Part shown: positions 42,086 to 51,079 of the stretch, in pieces
Layout: each line of letters begins with the position of its first letter
How positions within the stretch are numbered: position 1 is the first letter of the stretch
Assembly: GCA_022448365.1 (NCBI GenBank)
Contig: JAKVCS010000005.1
Coordinates: 248,001 to 312,000, forward strand
Length of the DNA stretch: 64,000 nt
Direction: 5' to 3'
Source: Saccharospirillaceae bacterium
GTDB lineage: Bacteria; Pseudomonadota; Gammaproteobacteria; Pseudomonadales; Oceanobacteraceae
Program-made: the position numbers and the translations under genes
The notes under the pieces: generated by a model
The model's input: only the letters and a program-made list of their open reading frames with translations
The model's database searches: none
Told to the model about the DNA's origin: nothing

Positions 42086-42926
42086 GACGCTCATCCTCGT
42101 CGAACACATACATGCCAACATTAACGCGCTGGTGAAAATTGCCTGGCTGATCCTGCTGCTTCAGTTCCAGTGCGCGCTGGTTCAGGCGTGTCAGCAATGC
42201 CATGCCTTCGTCGGCGGCCAGTTGTTTCAATTCTTCAACCGAGGCTTCCGACAATCCGTCGTAATACAGGCAGCGTTCAAATTTTGCCGGTTGTTGAAGC
42301 AAATTATTGCTGACGGTGGCGATATGGTCGGCGAGGTTCAGACCCAGGAAGAAGGCTTTCTCGTCGACACCTTGTTTCGGAACAAACGCATTAGGTGTGA
42401 GTTGAATCTTCAGCTCACCCTCTTGCTCAATTTCTTCTGCGGCACCCAGGCGCAGCCACTCATCCAGAACCACCCTGGCACGAATATCTTTCTTCGCAAC
42501 TTGCTCAACCAGCGCTTCAAAGCTGGGTTGTGCATCCCCGGTTTGCTTAAACGGCAACGCCAGCGGCTGGGCATTCGCATCGCAATAATGGGCCATCCAG
42601 TATGCGGCAATCTGAACGCCAAGGCTGACCACCTCTGGCGTGTGTGTGGTTTGTTGTGGCTCGCCGCGCAGGCGTTTGATGTCTTTACGATGAATGCCGG
42701 TGAGCAAGCTGAGGCGGGTGTCGGTCTGGGGCTTGCCCGGTAGCGGGAAGTCACGTTCGGCGACATCAACCATGGCTTTTTTCAGCCATTCCTGCACCAC
42801 CGGATAGGTGATCTGAAACGACAGCAATAGTTTTACCAGCGGTTTCAACAGGCGCTGAACCGCTTGATTGAGGGCTTTTGGAGCGGCGCTGCGGCTCGGT
42901 TGCTGTGTGTCGTGGGGCTTATTCAT
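42069..42926 (-). CDS. DUF6502 family protein, possible DNA-binding regulator
   Basis: About 285 residues from ATG 42926. Residues 70-87 (TRLSLLTGIHRKDIKRLR) look like the recognition part of a helix-turn-helix. The rest is helical and without signal peptide, so it is cytoplasmic. It is co-transcribed with the DUF5666 lipoprotein and divergent from the protease gene. Its promoter reads TTGTGA at 42992-42987 and TAAAAC at 42969-42964, 17 bases apart, with a palindrome just after it. I infer that it may regulate both sides. Confidence 0.8.
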   Translation of the reverse strand: MNKPHDTQQPSRSAAPKALNQAVQRLLKPLVKLLLSFQITYPVVQEWLKKAMVDVAERDFPLPGKPQTDTRLSLLTGIHRKDIKRLRGEPQQTTHTPEVVSLGVQIAAYWMAHYCDANAQPLALPFKQTGDAQPSFEALVEQVAKKDIRARVVLDEWLRLGAAEEIEQEGELKIQLTPNAFVPKQGVDEKAFFLGLNLADHIATVSNNLLQQPAKFERCLYYDGLSEASVEELKQLAADEGMALLTRLNQRALELKQQDQPGNFHQRVNVGMYVFDEDERHEPHQ

Positions 42927-42947
42927 ATAACAAGCATACCTAAGCGA

Positions 42948-43069
42948 GGGATTTTTTCCCACTGTTTTACCCGAATGTGATGCCTGTCACAAAACCACCA
43001 GTATTAATGTTTTGACAAGGGAAAAATTCCCTCGTAGTGTGGAAATGGAATTGAGGGAATATTTCCCTC
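42948..43069. promoter_or_regulatory. Divergent promoters with three GGGA-TCCC palindromes
   Basis: Site A is GGGATTTTTTCCC (42948-42960), placed over the start of the leftward promoter. Site B is AGGGAAAAATTCCCT (43018-43032). Site C is GAGGGAATATTTCCCTC (43053-43069). The rightward promoter is TTGACA (43012-43017) and TAGTGT (43035-43040), and Site B fills the 17-base spacer exactly. Sites B and C are centred 36 bases apart. This layout suggests one repressor for both directions. Confidence 0.75.
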
Positions 43070-43147
43070 GAATTGTCGGGTGTTAAATCAAGCACCAATT
43101 CCTGGTTACCCGGCAGAGCAATCACAACGAATCGGAAGGTGAAAGCT

Positions 43148-44605
43148 ATGAAGATGATTAACAGTAAAACACTCGCGCTCAGTACCCTGGCGGTTGCGCT
43201 TTCAACGGCACTGCCGAGCTATGCCGGTGTCGTCAATGCACCTCAGCAGCGCATTATTGGCGGTGTTGATGCAGGAAAAACGGCATATCCGTGGATGGTA
43301 TCGATTAAAAGTAAGACCAGTGGCCAACATTTTTGTGGTGCCAGTCTGATCGACAAACAATGGGTATTAACGGCGGCCCACTGTCTTGAGGAGGTTGGCG
43401 CCGACGATATTCAGGTCACTATCGCGGAATATGATCAGGAGTCGAAGGATAGCGGTGAACAAACCCTGCTGGTCAGCGCTATTTATATGCACCAGGACTA
43501 TGACCCAGACCACGATATTGCGTTGCTTAAGCTGGCCGAAGAGTCGGATAAGACACCCGTTGCGCTGGCCGATGCAAACTTTATGGCCAATCTGAATGTT
43601 GGAACTGAGCTGACGACTATCGGCTGGGGGCTGACCAGAGACGGTGATTACAGCAGCCTTGCAACGATTTTACAGGAAGTAAAAGTCCCCCTTTACAAGC
43701 AGGCCGACTGTAAAATCAACTACGGCAAACTGGATGTCGAGATTACCAGCAATATGGTGTGTGCGGGGTTACCGGCAGGCGGAAAAGATTCGTGTCAGGC
43801 TGACAGTGGTGGCCCGTTATTTGTGCAGTCCGGCGGCAGCATGGTGCAACTGGGCGTGACCAGTTTTGGTGAGGCTTGTGCCAAAGCCAGCTTTCCCGGT
43901 GTATATACCCGTGTAGCGGCTTATCGCGATTGGATTATTAAAGCGAAAAAAGGAGAGGTGCCGGCACATAAGCCGGATGACCAATCTGGTGGTACCGACA
44001 GCCCGTTAGAACAAGAAGTGCTGGGATTACCGCAATCTATCGATTTATTCGTCGACAGAGGACAGCAATCTGCCAGCGACCAGCTGACGTTGGAGAATCC
44101 GAAAGAAGCCAAAGCCAATTTGCTGGTGAGTGATATGACCATTGATGGTGATGGTTTCTCTCTTAAAGAGAACAGCTGCGCTAACCAGGCGATTGAGCCG
44201 GGTAAGAGCTGTCGTTTCAGCGTGAGCTACCAAGCTCAGGGCAACAAGTCTTTTGCTGAGGGTCAGCTGCAGTTGAAAACGAATCATCAGACTCATCAAA
44301 CCATTGAGGTCGATTTGTTTGCCCTGAACGGCAATGCTTTTGATGAAGCAGATGATGTGAGCTGTTCGATTTTTACTGAGCTTAATCTGACCAACGATAA
44401 AGAGGATGCTGATGGCGACAACGGCTGTGACAATAAAGAACCAGACGATAACGCTGATAACAACGATTCGAACGATGACAACACTGATAATAACAGCGAT
44501 GAAAAAGATGAGAACAAATCCGAGGTTACGTTTGCTGGTGCACTGAATCCGCTGATGTTACTGGGCTTGTTAGCGCTGCCATTGGTGGGCCGTCGCAAAT
44601 CATAA
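43148..44605 (+). CDS. Secreted trypsin-like serine protease with C-terminal anchor segment
   Basis: About 485 residues from ATG 43148, which has GGAAGG upstream. A signal peptide ends near SYA; activation would cut before I36 (R-IIGG). The triad is H78 (TAAHC), D123 (DHDIALL) and S220 (ADSGGP), with D214 giving trypsin-like Arg/Lys preference. The usual Gly before the DSGG is Ala here. A beta-sandwich of HYDIN/ASH type follows (about 330-420), then an Asp/Asn-rich acidic linker and a last hydrophobic helix with RRKS. That end resembles GlyGly-CTERM sorting tails but lacks the Gly pair. Confidence 0.92.
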   Translation: MKMINSKTLALSTLAVALSTALPSYAGVVNAPQQRIIGGVDAGKTAYPWMVSIKSKTSGQHFCGASLIDKQWVLTAAHCLEEVGADDIQVTIAEYDQESKDSGEQTLLVSAIYMHQDYDPDHDIALLKLAEESDKTPVALADANFMANLNVGTELTTIGWGLTRDGDYSSLATILQEVKVPLYKQADCKINYGKLDVEITSNMVCAGLPAGGKDSCQADSGGPLFVQSGGSMVQLGVTSFGEACAKASFPGVYTRVAAYRDWIIKAKKGEVPAHKPDDQSGGTDSPLEQEVLGLPQSIDLFVDRGQQSASDQLTLENPKEAKANLLVSDMTIDGDGFSLKENSCANQAIEPGKSCRFSVSYQAQGNKSFAEGQLQLKTNHQTHQTIEVDLFALNGNAFDEADDVSCSIFTELNLTNDKEDADGDNGCDNKEPDDNADNNDSNDDNTDNNSDEKDENKSEVTFAGALNPLMLLGLLALPLVGRRKS

Positions 44606-44626
44606 TTACCAGAAGAAGAGATTCTC

Positions 44627-44648
44627 AGCCGGGGCAACCCGGCTTTTT
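44627..44648 (+). terminator. Terminator after the protease gene
   Basis: AGCCGGG-GCAA-CCCGGCT followed by TTTT, a compact tetraloop hairpin 22 bases after the stop. Confidence 0.9.
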
Positions 44649-44696
44649 AACGAATGAATAAGCTGGCCGTTGGTCAGCGAACTCAGGAGTCGCATA

Positions 44697-45044
44697 ATGG
44701 AAAAATTCTCATTGATGTGCAGTTTGGTACTGATGGCCGGTTGCGGTGCAACCAGCACCAATAACCCTGCAGAGCCATCAACACTGGAAACCCTTTACGG
44801 TTATCGCTGGCAGGGAAATGTTCTGTTTGTGGATGTGGTGAGCCATGGTTGCACCAAACCGCAGGATTTTGAACTCGACTGGCCAGACACAGACAGGCTG
44901 GTTATCAAACGCTTAAGGCCAGACCGTTGTCGGAAGGCTGCTACAATAACGACGTTGAATTTCGAAACCGACCAGCGCAGGGGTCAGTCGATTCAGGTTA
45001 TTAACCCGATTCAGGCGACCCGGATTAAAGCGTTCAATAACTGA
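44697..45044 (+). CDS. Small lipoprotein of unknown function
   Basis: 115 residues. The lipobox is LMAGC. The mature part has GYRWQGNVLFVDVVSHGCTKPQDFEL and a second cysteine pair member in RPDRCRKA, so a disulfide is likely. AGGAG precedes the ATG at 44697; the longer frame from 44670 lacks support. It lies between the protease and the beta-barrel gene. No family recognised. Confidence 0.8.
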   Translation: MEKFSLMCSLVLMAGCGATSTNNPAEPSTLETLYGYRWQGNVLFVDVVSHGCTKPQDFELDWPDTDRLVIKRLRPDRCRKAATITTLNFETDQRRGQSIQVINPIQATRIKAFNN

Positions 45045-45088
45045 TTTCCCGACTGCAATTTCAGCGGCTGGCGCCAGATACAGAGAAT

Positions 45089-45949
45089 ATGAGCAAACGT
45101 CTTCTGATTATTACGGTTATGCCGATTGCGATGTCTGTCGCAGCCGCAGAGCAAGTACAGACCTCCTGGTCTTCGTTCTTTTACCAGGGCGATTATGGTG
45201 GCGACTCTGACACCGATACCTGGGTTAATCAGCTGCGCTTGAATTATCGCCACGATAACTGGCAGCTGGGGTATAGCCAGGCTGTTATTCAACAGCACGG
45301 CAGTCAGCGAATTGTTGATGGCGACAATCTGGATGAAGAACAGCCAGATGATGATCAGCTGGCTGATGAATTTGATGTGGACAGCCCGGATAATGACGAT
45401 CCGGATCCAGAGCAAAACGAACCCGAGCGATATTCAACCTTCTCCCATCATCGCAGTGGTTTGTCGGACCCAAGTGTGCTGCTGAGTTATCGCTGGGCAG
45501 ACAGACGATCTTTGCTGGACAAAAGCCAGGGAAGCTGGCGACTGGCGCTGCGTTGGAAGTTACCACTAACTGATGAGCAGGAATTTTCCAATGGCCGTCA
45601 TGAGTGGCGCTTGTCGATGCATCGTTCGCAGCGTTTTGAGCAGCTGACGTTGAGTGCTTCACTGGGTCACCACTGGCGACAATATCAGGCCAACAAAGAC
45701 AACGATCAGCGCTGGTACACGCACATAGGTGTGATGTTTTTTCCGGGTAAGTCAACCGGTTTGGGCGCGTCCTATTTTTATAAACAAAAACTGGAATCAC
45801 AGTCTGAGGCAGCGCGTTCGGTTGCAGTAAATGGCTACTGGCGGCTAAACCGTGCGCTCTCGTTGACCGCCAACGCCGGCTTTGGGTTATCGGAAATTGT
45901 GGCTGACCATTACCTTGGTATCAGCGTTAATTACCGTTGGCGGCTGTAG
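45089..45949 (+). CDS. Putative outer-membrane beta-barrel protein with acidic loop
   Basis: 286 residues with a signal peptide ending near SVAAA. Alternating strands such as WRLALRWKLPL, LTLSASLGHHWRQY and THIGVMFFPGK end in NYRWRL. A strongly acidic insert (about residues 80-112, DEEQPDDDQLADEFDVD and similar) probably forms an extracellular or periplasmic loop able to bind cations. It starts 44 bp after the small lipoprotein on the same strand. Function unknown. Confidence 0.72.
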   Translation: MSKRLLIITVMPIAMSVAAAEQVQTSWSSFFYQGDYGGDSDTDTWVNQLRLNYRHDNWQLGYSQAVIQQHGSQRIVDGDNLDEEQPDDDQLADEFDVDSPDNDDPDPEQNEPERYSTFSHHRSGLSDPSVLLSYRWADRRSLLDKSQGSWRLALRWKLPLTDEQEFSNGRHEWRLSMHRSQRFEQLTLSASLGHHWRQYQANKDNDQRWYTHIGVMFFPGKSTGLGASYFYKQKLESQSEAARSVAVNGYWRLNRALSLTANAGFGLSEIVADHYLGISVNYRWRL

Positions 45950-46026
45950 GGCTTGCAGTAAAGCGCAATGCGGTACCAATCCTGTGCATATCTTCTGGCA
46001 TCGGGGCATAATGCTCGCCTTGCAAA

Positions 46027-46827
46027 ATGTGTGTGATGGTTATGATTTTTCTGTTGTTCCTCGCCGTGGGTGCGGTTGCGGGTTTGTTAGCGGGTTTGTT
46101 TGGTATTGGCGGTGGTATGGTCATTGTGCCGGTACTGGTGTTGACCTTTGCGGCTCAGGGCATCAGTGCAGCGGTGTTAACCCATATGGCGGTTGCTACC
46201 TCATTGGCCACCATTGTGTTCACATCCATCAGCTCTGTACGAGAACATCATAAAAACGGTGCGGTCGACTGGCCATTGGTCAGCATGATGAGTGTTGGCA
46301 TTATTGCTGGCACCGCCGTTGGTGTATCGCTGATCACCAGTGTGCCGGGTCCGGTTTTACAAAAAATTATTGGTGTATTTGCCTTATTAGTCGCGATCAA
46401 GATGTTCTTTGGTCTCGATCCCAAGAGTGATGGTTCACGTCCGGGTCATACTGGTTTGATCACAGCCGGTGGTGTGGTGGGATTTGGTTCTGCCTGGTTT
46501 GGCATTGGCGGTGGAACCTTCACCGTGCCGTACCTGACCTGGATGCAAACCCCGATGCGACGCGCAGTTGCCACCTCGGCGGCCTGTGGATTACCCATTG
46601 CCCTGACCGGCGCCATAAGTAATGTGTTTGCCGGTTGGAATCACTCCGACTTACCGGCCTGGACCACCGGATTTTTATACTGGCCAGCAATTGGGGGGAT
46701 TGTACTGACGAGTGTGCCGTTCGCTAAAGTGGGTGCCCGACTGGCCCATAAGCTTGACCAAAAATTACTGAAAAAAGCCTTCGCCCTGCTGTTGGTTGTG
46801 GTTGGATTGCGCTTCTTGTTGTCTTAA
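46027..46827 (+). CDS. TauE/SafE family sulfite/organosulfur exporter
   Basis: 266 residues, about eight helices. The family signature occurs in both halves: GLLAGLFGIGGGMVIVPVL at the N-terminus and GFGSAWFGIGGGTFTVPYL in the middle. The start may be one of three closely spaced methionines (46027, 46036, 46042). Members export sulfite, sulfoacetate or similar anions. It is followed 85 bp later by lgt; a functional link is not evident. Confidence 0.92.
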   Translation: MCVMVMIFLLFLAVGAVAGLLAGLFGIGGGMVIVPVLVLTFAAQGISAAVLTHMAVATSLATIVFTSISSVREHHKNGAVDWPLVSMMSVGIIAGTAVGVSLITSVPGPVLQKIIGVFALLVAIKMFFGLDPKSDGSRPGHTGLITAGGVVGFGSAWFGIGGGTFTVPYLTWMQTPMRRAVATSAACGLPIALTGAISNVFAGWNHSDLPAWTTGFLYWPAIGGIVLTSVPFAKVGARLAHKLDQKLLKKAFALLLVVVGLRFLLS

Positions 46828-46912
46828 CCGACGGTTTTCCATTTTCGCTTTAATAAAATTGCCGGATTCGTTGCTCATACTCAGCCGCTGATCCCGCCGC
46901 AAGGATGTTGTT

Positions 46913-47719
46913 ATGTTGACTTACCCTGAGATTGATCCGGTTGCGATTGCGATTGGCCCATTAAAGGTTCATTGGTATGGCCTGATGTATCTGTTGGCCT
47001 TTGGTACCAGCTGGTGGTTGGCGAATCTGCGTGCCAGGCGCCCTGGTTCCGGTTGGACGCCGGAGCAGGTATCTGATCTGATTTTCTTTGGTGCCATGGG
47101 GGTTATCCTCGGTGGCCGTCTGGGCTACGTATTCTTCTATAACTTCCCGAAACTGCTCGAAGATCCGTTGATGCTGATCCGTATCTGGGAAGGTGGGATG
47201 TCGTTCCATGGTGGTCTGATCGGCGTTTTGGTGGCGCTGGCCTGGTTCGGTAAAAAATATCAGAAGCAGTTTTTTGATGTCGGTGACTTTGTTGCCCCTT
47301 TTGTTCCGCTGGGCCTGATGTTTGGTCGTATCGGTAACTTTATTGGTGGCGAACTCTGGGGTCGCGTGGCCGATCCACAGTCTGTGCCCTGGGCGATGGT
47401 GTTTCCGCGTGCCGGTGAGTTACCGCGTCACCCGTCGCAGTTGTATCAAGCGGCGCTGGAAGGCTTCCTGTTGTTTGTTATTTTGTGGTGGTTCTCGAAT
47501 AAACCACGCCCACAAAAAGCCGTTGGTGCTGCATTTCTGATAGGATATGGCGTTTTCCGCACCATCGCCGAATTCTTCCGTGAGCCGGATGCCCATATCG
47601 GTTTTGATCTGTTTGATTGGGTCAGCCGTGGTCAGCTGCTGAGCATGCCGATGATTGTCATTGGTATCGCCTTTATGGTGTGGGCTTACCGCGGTGATAA
47701 GGTCCGTCAGACGGCCTGA
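46913..47719 (+). CDS. lgt: Prolipoprotein diacylglyceryl transferase Lgt
   Basis: 268 residues, seven helices. The catalytic His lies in [11 protein letters not shown], the Lgt signature is [14 protein letters not shown], and the late [16 protein letters not shown] segment holds the second conserved Arg. It attaches diacylglycerol to the lipobox cysteine of prolipoproteins, including the lipoproteins in this window. AAGGA lies upstream. It is followed 26 bp later by thyA, a common gammaproteobacterial pair. Confidence 0.97.
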   Translation: MLTYPEIDPVAIAIGPLKVHWYGLMYLLAFGTSWWLANLRARRPGSGWTPEQVSDLIFFGAMGVILGGRLGYVFFYNFPKLLEDPLMLIRIWEGGMSFHGGLIGVLVALAWFGKKYQKQFFDVGDFVAPFVPLGLMFGRIGNFIGGELWGRVADPQSVPWAMVFPRAGELPRHPSQLYQAALEGFLLFVILWWFSNKPRPQKAVGAAFLIGYGVFRTIAEFFREPDAHIGFDLFDWVSRGQLLSMPMIVIGIAFMVWAYRGDKVRQTA

Positions 47720-47745
47720 TGAACAACTTTTACTGAGAGCTAACG

Positions 47746-48540
47746 ATGAAACAATACCTCGATCTGATGCGTCATGTACGTGAAAACGGCACCTTTAAAG
47801 AGGATCGTACCGGTACCGGTACTTACAGCTGTTTTGGCTATCAGATGCGTTTCGATCTGAGTGAGGGTTTCCCGTTGGTGACCACCAAAAAGCTGCACCT
47901 GCGCTCCATCATTCACGAGCTGTTGTGGTTCCTGAGTGGCGATACCAACATCAAATACCTGAAAGACAACGGCGTTAGCATCTGGGACGAATGGGCGGAT
48001 GAGGAAGGTAACCTCGGCCCGGTTTATGGTTCCCAGTGGCGCAGCTGGCCAACGCCGGATGGTGGTCATATCGACCAGATTACTCAGGTGGTGGATCAGA
48101 TCAAAAACAATCCGGATTCCCGTCGTCTGATTGTCAGTGCCTGGAACGTAGCGGAAGTGAACAATATGGCATTACCGCCGTGTCACGCGTTCTTCCAGTT
48201 CTATGTTGCCGATGGCAAATTGTCCTGCCAGTTGTACCAACGCAGCGCCGATATTTTTCTTGGTGTGCCGTTTAATATCGCCAGTTACGCTTTGTTGGTT
48301 CATATGGTGGCGCAGCAGTGTGATTTAGAGGTGGGTGATTTTGTCTGGACCGGTGGTGATGTGCACTTATACGCGAACCATCTGGAACAAACCGATCTGC
48401 AATTAAGCCGCCAGCCGATGCCACTGGCGAAGCTGAAAATCGGCCGTAAGCCAGACTCGATCTTTGACTATCAATTCGACGATTTTGAGATTGAAGGTTA
48501 TCAGTCCCATGCCCATATCAAAGCACCAGTTGCGGTTTGA
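47746..48540 (+). CDS. thyA: Thymidylate synthase ThyA
   Basis: 264 residues, the E. coli-type length. Motifs: [19 protein letters not shown], the catalytic Cys in [32 protein letters not shown] and the final HIKAPVAV. It methylates dUMP to dTMP using methylene-tetrahydrofolate, producing dihydrofolate for the DHFR encoded 2 kb downstream. It follows lgt. Confidence 0.98.
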   Translation: MKQYLDLMRHVRENGTFKEDRTGTGTYSCFGYQMRFDLSEGFPLVTTKKLHLRSIIHELLWFLSGDTNIKYLKDNGVSIWDEWADEEGNLGPVYGSQWRSWPTPDGGHIDQITQVVDQIKNNPDSRRLIVSAWNVAEVNNMALPPCHAFFQFYVADGKLSCQLYQRSADIFLGVPFNIASYALLVHMVAQQCDLEVGDFVWTGGDVHLYANHLEQTDLQLSRQPMPLAKLKIGRKPDSIFDYQFDDFEIEGYQSHAHIKAPVAV

Positions 48541-48544
48541 TATC

Positions 48545-48571
48545 GTTATAACCCCTTAAATAATAAGGGTT
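48545..48571 (+). terminator. Hairpin after thyA, possible terminator
   Basis: ATAACCC-CTTA / TAA-GGGTTAT with a short AT loop just after the thyA stop. No T-run follows, so termination is uncertain. Confidence 0.45.
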
Positions 48572-48745
48572 ATGGCGCTCTGGAATGAGATTTGGATAAC
48601 TTTTGATCAGCCCCTGTCCCAGCATGTCCATCGATTGCAAAAAAGTGGATAGCAGATGGGGTAAATGTCAGTCATGACAGGATGAGTCGCTGTCATTTGA
48701 CGACTGCTGGCTATACTGAGAAAACGTTCATCGATCAGTTTTCTT

Positions 48746-50449
48746 ATGTCTCCGACACCCCATTCGAAACCCGAGCTGTCCAAGGTTCATATATTGTCCC
48801 TGCTGGAACAACAGAGTGTGCCCGCTGATTTGCACTCGGCAGGCATACCGATGGTCGAGTGTGTGGACGAAATTTGCAGCTCTGCGATGAATCAGGACAG
48901 TACCATTGTGATTCTGGCAGAGCGCATCAACAGTGAACTGAAAGCCGCGATTGAACGGATCCAGCTGACTTTGACTGATGCTGCGATTATTGTGGCACTG
49001 CCTTCGGTGCAGCAACTGCATTACAACAGCGTTAACCTGATTGGCCTGGGAGTGCACGAATTGGCCAGTTGGGACGAGTCCATCATGACCGATTGGCAGC
49101 GCCTGATAGAGCAGGCACGTGCCCGGCGCGCCTATGAGTCGCAGTTGAAACGTTTTTCCCATTACGACCCTTTGACCCAGTTGGCAAACCGAAGTCTGTT
49201 TCAGGATCGGCTTGAGCACAGTTTGTTGCAGAATCAGCGTCGTGCCCGCGGCGTGGGTGTGTTGTTTCTGGATCTTGATCGCTTTCGGGTGGTAAATGAT
49301 ATTTATGGCCATCACATCGGTGATCAGCTGTTGGTGGCGTGCGCCGAACGCATGATGGAGAAGGTGCGGCGTTCGGATACGCTGGCGCGTTTGGGGAGTA
49401 ACAGTTTTGCCGTCATTCTTGATGATGTCGACGACGATGACGGCATGTACCGGGTATCAGATAAACTGAATCAGGCTTTCACTCAGCCATTTGATATTGC
49501 CGGGCACGAGATTTTTGTCAGTACCAGTATTGGTATGCAGCTCGCTAGTCGGGTTAATTTTGATGTGGGTGAACTGGTGCGCCATACCGAGCTGGCATTG
49601 CATGATGCCAAACGTAATGGCCGCAATGCCAGGGTGTTGTACCGAGAACACCACTCGCCGGCAGATAAGGTCCGCCTTGGTTTGGAGAGCGCGCTGCATC
49701 ATGCACTGGAGCGCCAGGAGTTGTATCTGGCGTACCAGCCTCAGATTGACTTGAATAGCTGTGAGTTCATCGGTGTCGAAGCGCTCATGCGGTGGCGCCA
49801 TCCGGTATTGGGTAATGTGCCTCCGACGGTATTCATCCCGGTATTGGAAGATACCGGTCTGATCGATCGCTTTGGGTTATGGGCAATTCAGTCTGCTTGT
49901 GAGCAATTTTCTCGGTGGTTGCAACAGCAACAGATTCCGTCCGTTGCAAAACTGTCGGTTAACTTGTCGCCACGTCAGTTCCGGCAGCCGGAGCTGGCGC
50001 AGCAAATCAAAAGCGCATTACAGAGCAGTCGGCTTTCGCCAAAACGACTGACGCTGGAAGTGACCGAAAGTATGTTGATGAATAACCTCGACCAGGGCAT
50101 CGAAATGCTGGCACATCTGCGACGCCTTGGTGTTTCCGTGGCTATAGATGACTTTGGCACCGGTTATTCCTCGTTGTCTTATCTGAAAGATCTGCCGATC
50201 GACTATCTCAAAATTGACCGTGTCTTCGTCAAAGATATCGTCACCGACGACAATGATGCTGCCATCGCCAATTCAATCATTGGTCTTGCTCACAATCTGG
50301 GGCTTAAGGTGATCGCAGAGGGTGTCGAGGATAAAGACGTGTTGGAACGCTTGATAGCCTTTGGCTGTGATCAATATCAGGGTTACTACTTCTCGCGGCC
50401 AATTCCTGCGGAGGAAATACCCGAAAAGGCAGGGCACTGCCGGGGCTGA
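48746..50449 (+). CDS. Degenerate-GGDEF, intact-EAL c-di-GMP phosphodiesterase
   Basis: 567 residues, no membrane segment. The N-terminal 125 residues look like a pseudo-receiver fold. The cyclase active site is GSNSF (about residue 215) in place of GGDEF, so synthesis is not expected. RRSD, five residues ahead, keeps the RxxD inhibitory-site pattern and could still bind c-di-GMP. The EAL domain is intact (VEALMRW, LEVTES, DDFGTGYSS, LKIDRVFV, AEGVED). It lies between thyA and folA. A ribosome binding site is not obvious. Confidence 0.92.
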   Translation: MSPTPHSKPELSKVHILSLLEQQSVPADLHSAGIPMVECVDEICSSAMNQDSTIVILAERINSELKAAIERIQLTLTDAAIIVALPSVQQLHYNSVNLIGLGVHELASWDESIMTDWQRLIEQARARRAYESQLKRFSHYDPLTQLANRSLFQDRLEHSLLQNQRRARGVGVLFLDLDRFRVVNDIYGHHIGDQLLVACAERMMEKVRRSDTLARLGSNSFAVILDDVDDDDGMYRVSDKLNQAFTQPFDIAGHEIFVSTSIGMQLASRVNFDVGELVRHTELALHDAKRNGRNARVLYREHHSPADKVRLGLESALHHALERQELYLAYQPQIDLNSCEFIGVEALMRWRHPVLGNVPPTVFIPVLEDTGLIDRFGLWAIQSACEQFSRWLQQQQIPSVAKLSVNLSPRQFRQPELAQQIKSALQSSRLSPKRLTLEVTESMLMNNLDQGIEMLAHLRRLGVSVAIDDFGTGYSSLSYLKDLPIDYLKIDRVFVKDIVTDDNDAAIANSIIGLAHNLGLKVIAEGVEDKDVLERLIAFGCDQYQGYYFSRPIPAEEIPEKAGHCRG

Positions 50450-50512
50450 CTTTTTACAAGCTGCGGATGGCTGGTTATGATCGGCCCTCATTGTTTGTTC
50501 TGGGTAGCTGTT

Positions 50513-51028
50513 TTGAAACTCTCACTGATTGTAGCTCTGGCCGAAAATCACGTTATTGGCCGCGATAATAAACTCCCTTGGTATCTGCCGAACGACCTGA
50601 AATATTTTAAGCAGATCACACTGGGTAAGCCGGTGGTGATGGGCCGCAAAACTTATGAGAGTATCGGTAAACCACTGCCAGGGCGCAGTAACATCATCAT
50701 TACCCGCCAAGCTGACTACCAGCCACCAGGAGCGAACAACAGTGTCAGGGTTGTTGCGTCGCTGGAACAGGCCCGTGAGCTGGCTGAGGATATTTGCCTG
50801 ATTGATGGTCAGGGTGAGGCCATGATTATTGGTGGCGCCGAGATTTACACTCTGGCGCTGCCATTGGTTGATCGTATGTATCTGACTGAGGTGCACGCCG
50901 ACGTCGAAGGTGACGCCCGTTTCCCGGAATTTGATCGTGCCGCCTGGCGTAAGGTAGCCGGTGAAGATTTTGCAGCAGAAGGGCCAAACCCTTATGCCTA
51001 TAGCTTTAATATCTACGAACCTGCCTGA
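50513..51028 (+). CDS. folA: Dihydrofolate reductase FolA
   Basis: About 171 residues from TTG 50513, which begins KLSLIVALAENHVIG as DHFRs do; an ATG at 50477 would add 12 unusual residues. Motifs: GRDNKLPWYLPNDLKYFK with the catalytic Asp in the substrate helix, VVMGRKTYESIGKPLPGRSNIIITR, and GGAEIYTLALPLVDRMYLTEV. It reduces dihydrofolate and thereby supports thyA nearby. Confidence 0.95.
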   Translation: MKLSLIVALAENHVIGRDNKLPWYLPNDLKYFKQITLGKPVVMGRKTYESIGKPLPGRSNIIITRQADYQPPGANNSVRVVASLEQARELAEDICLIDGQGEAMIIGGAEIYTLALPLVDRMYLTEVHADVEGDARFPEFDRAAWRKVAGEDFAAEGPNPYAYSFNIYEPA

Positions 51029-51079
51029 TTGCGGGTTGTGTCTATAATCTTTGTCTAATCAGTAGCTTAAGAGAAATAT

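Noticed and set aside
48666-48679. TGTCA-GTCA-TGACA palindrome before the second GGDEF-EAL gene
   Set aside because: It is five-base arms only, with no clear promoter boxes around it.
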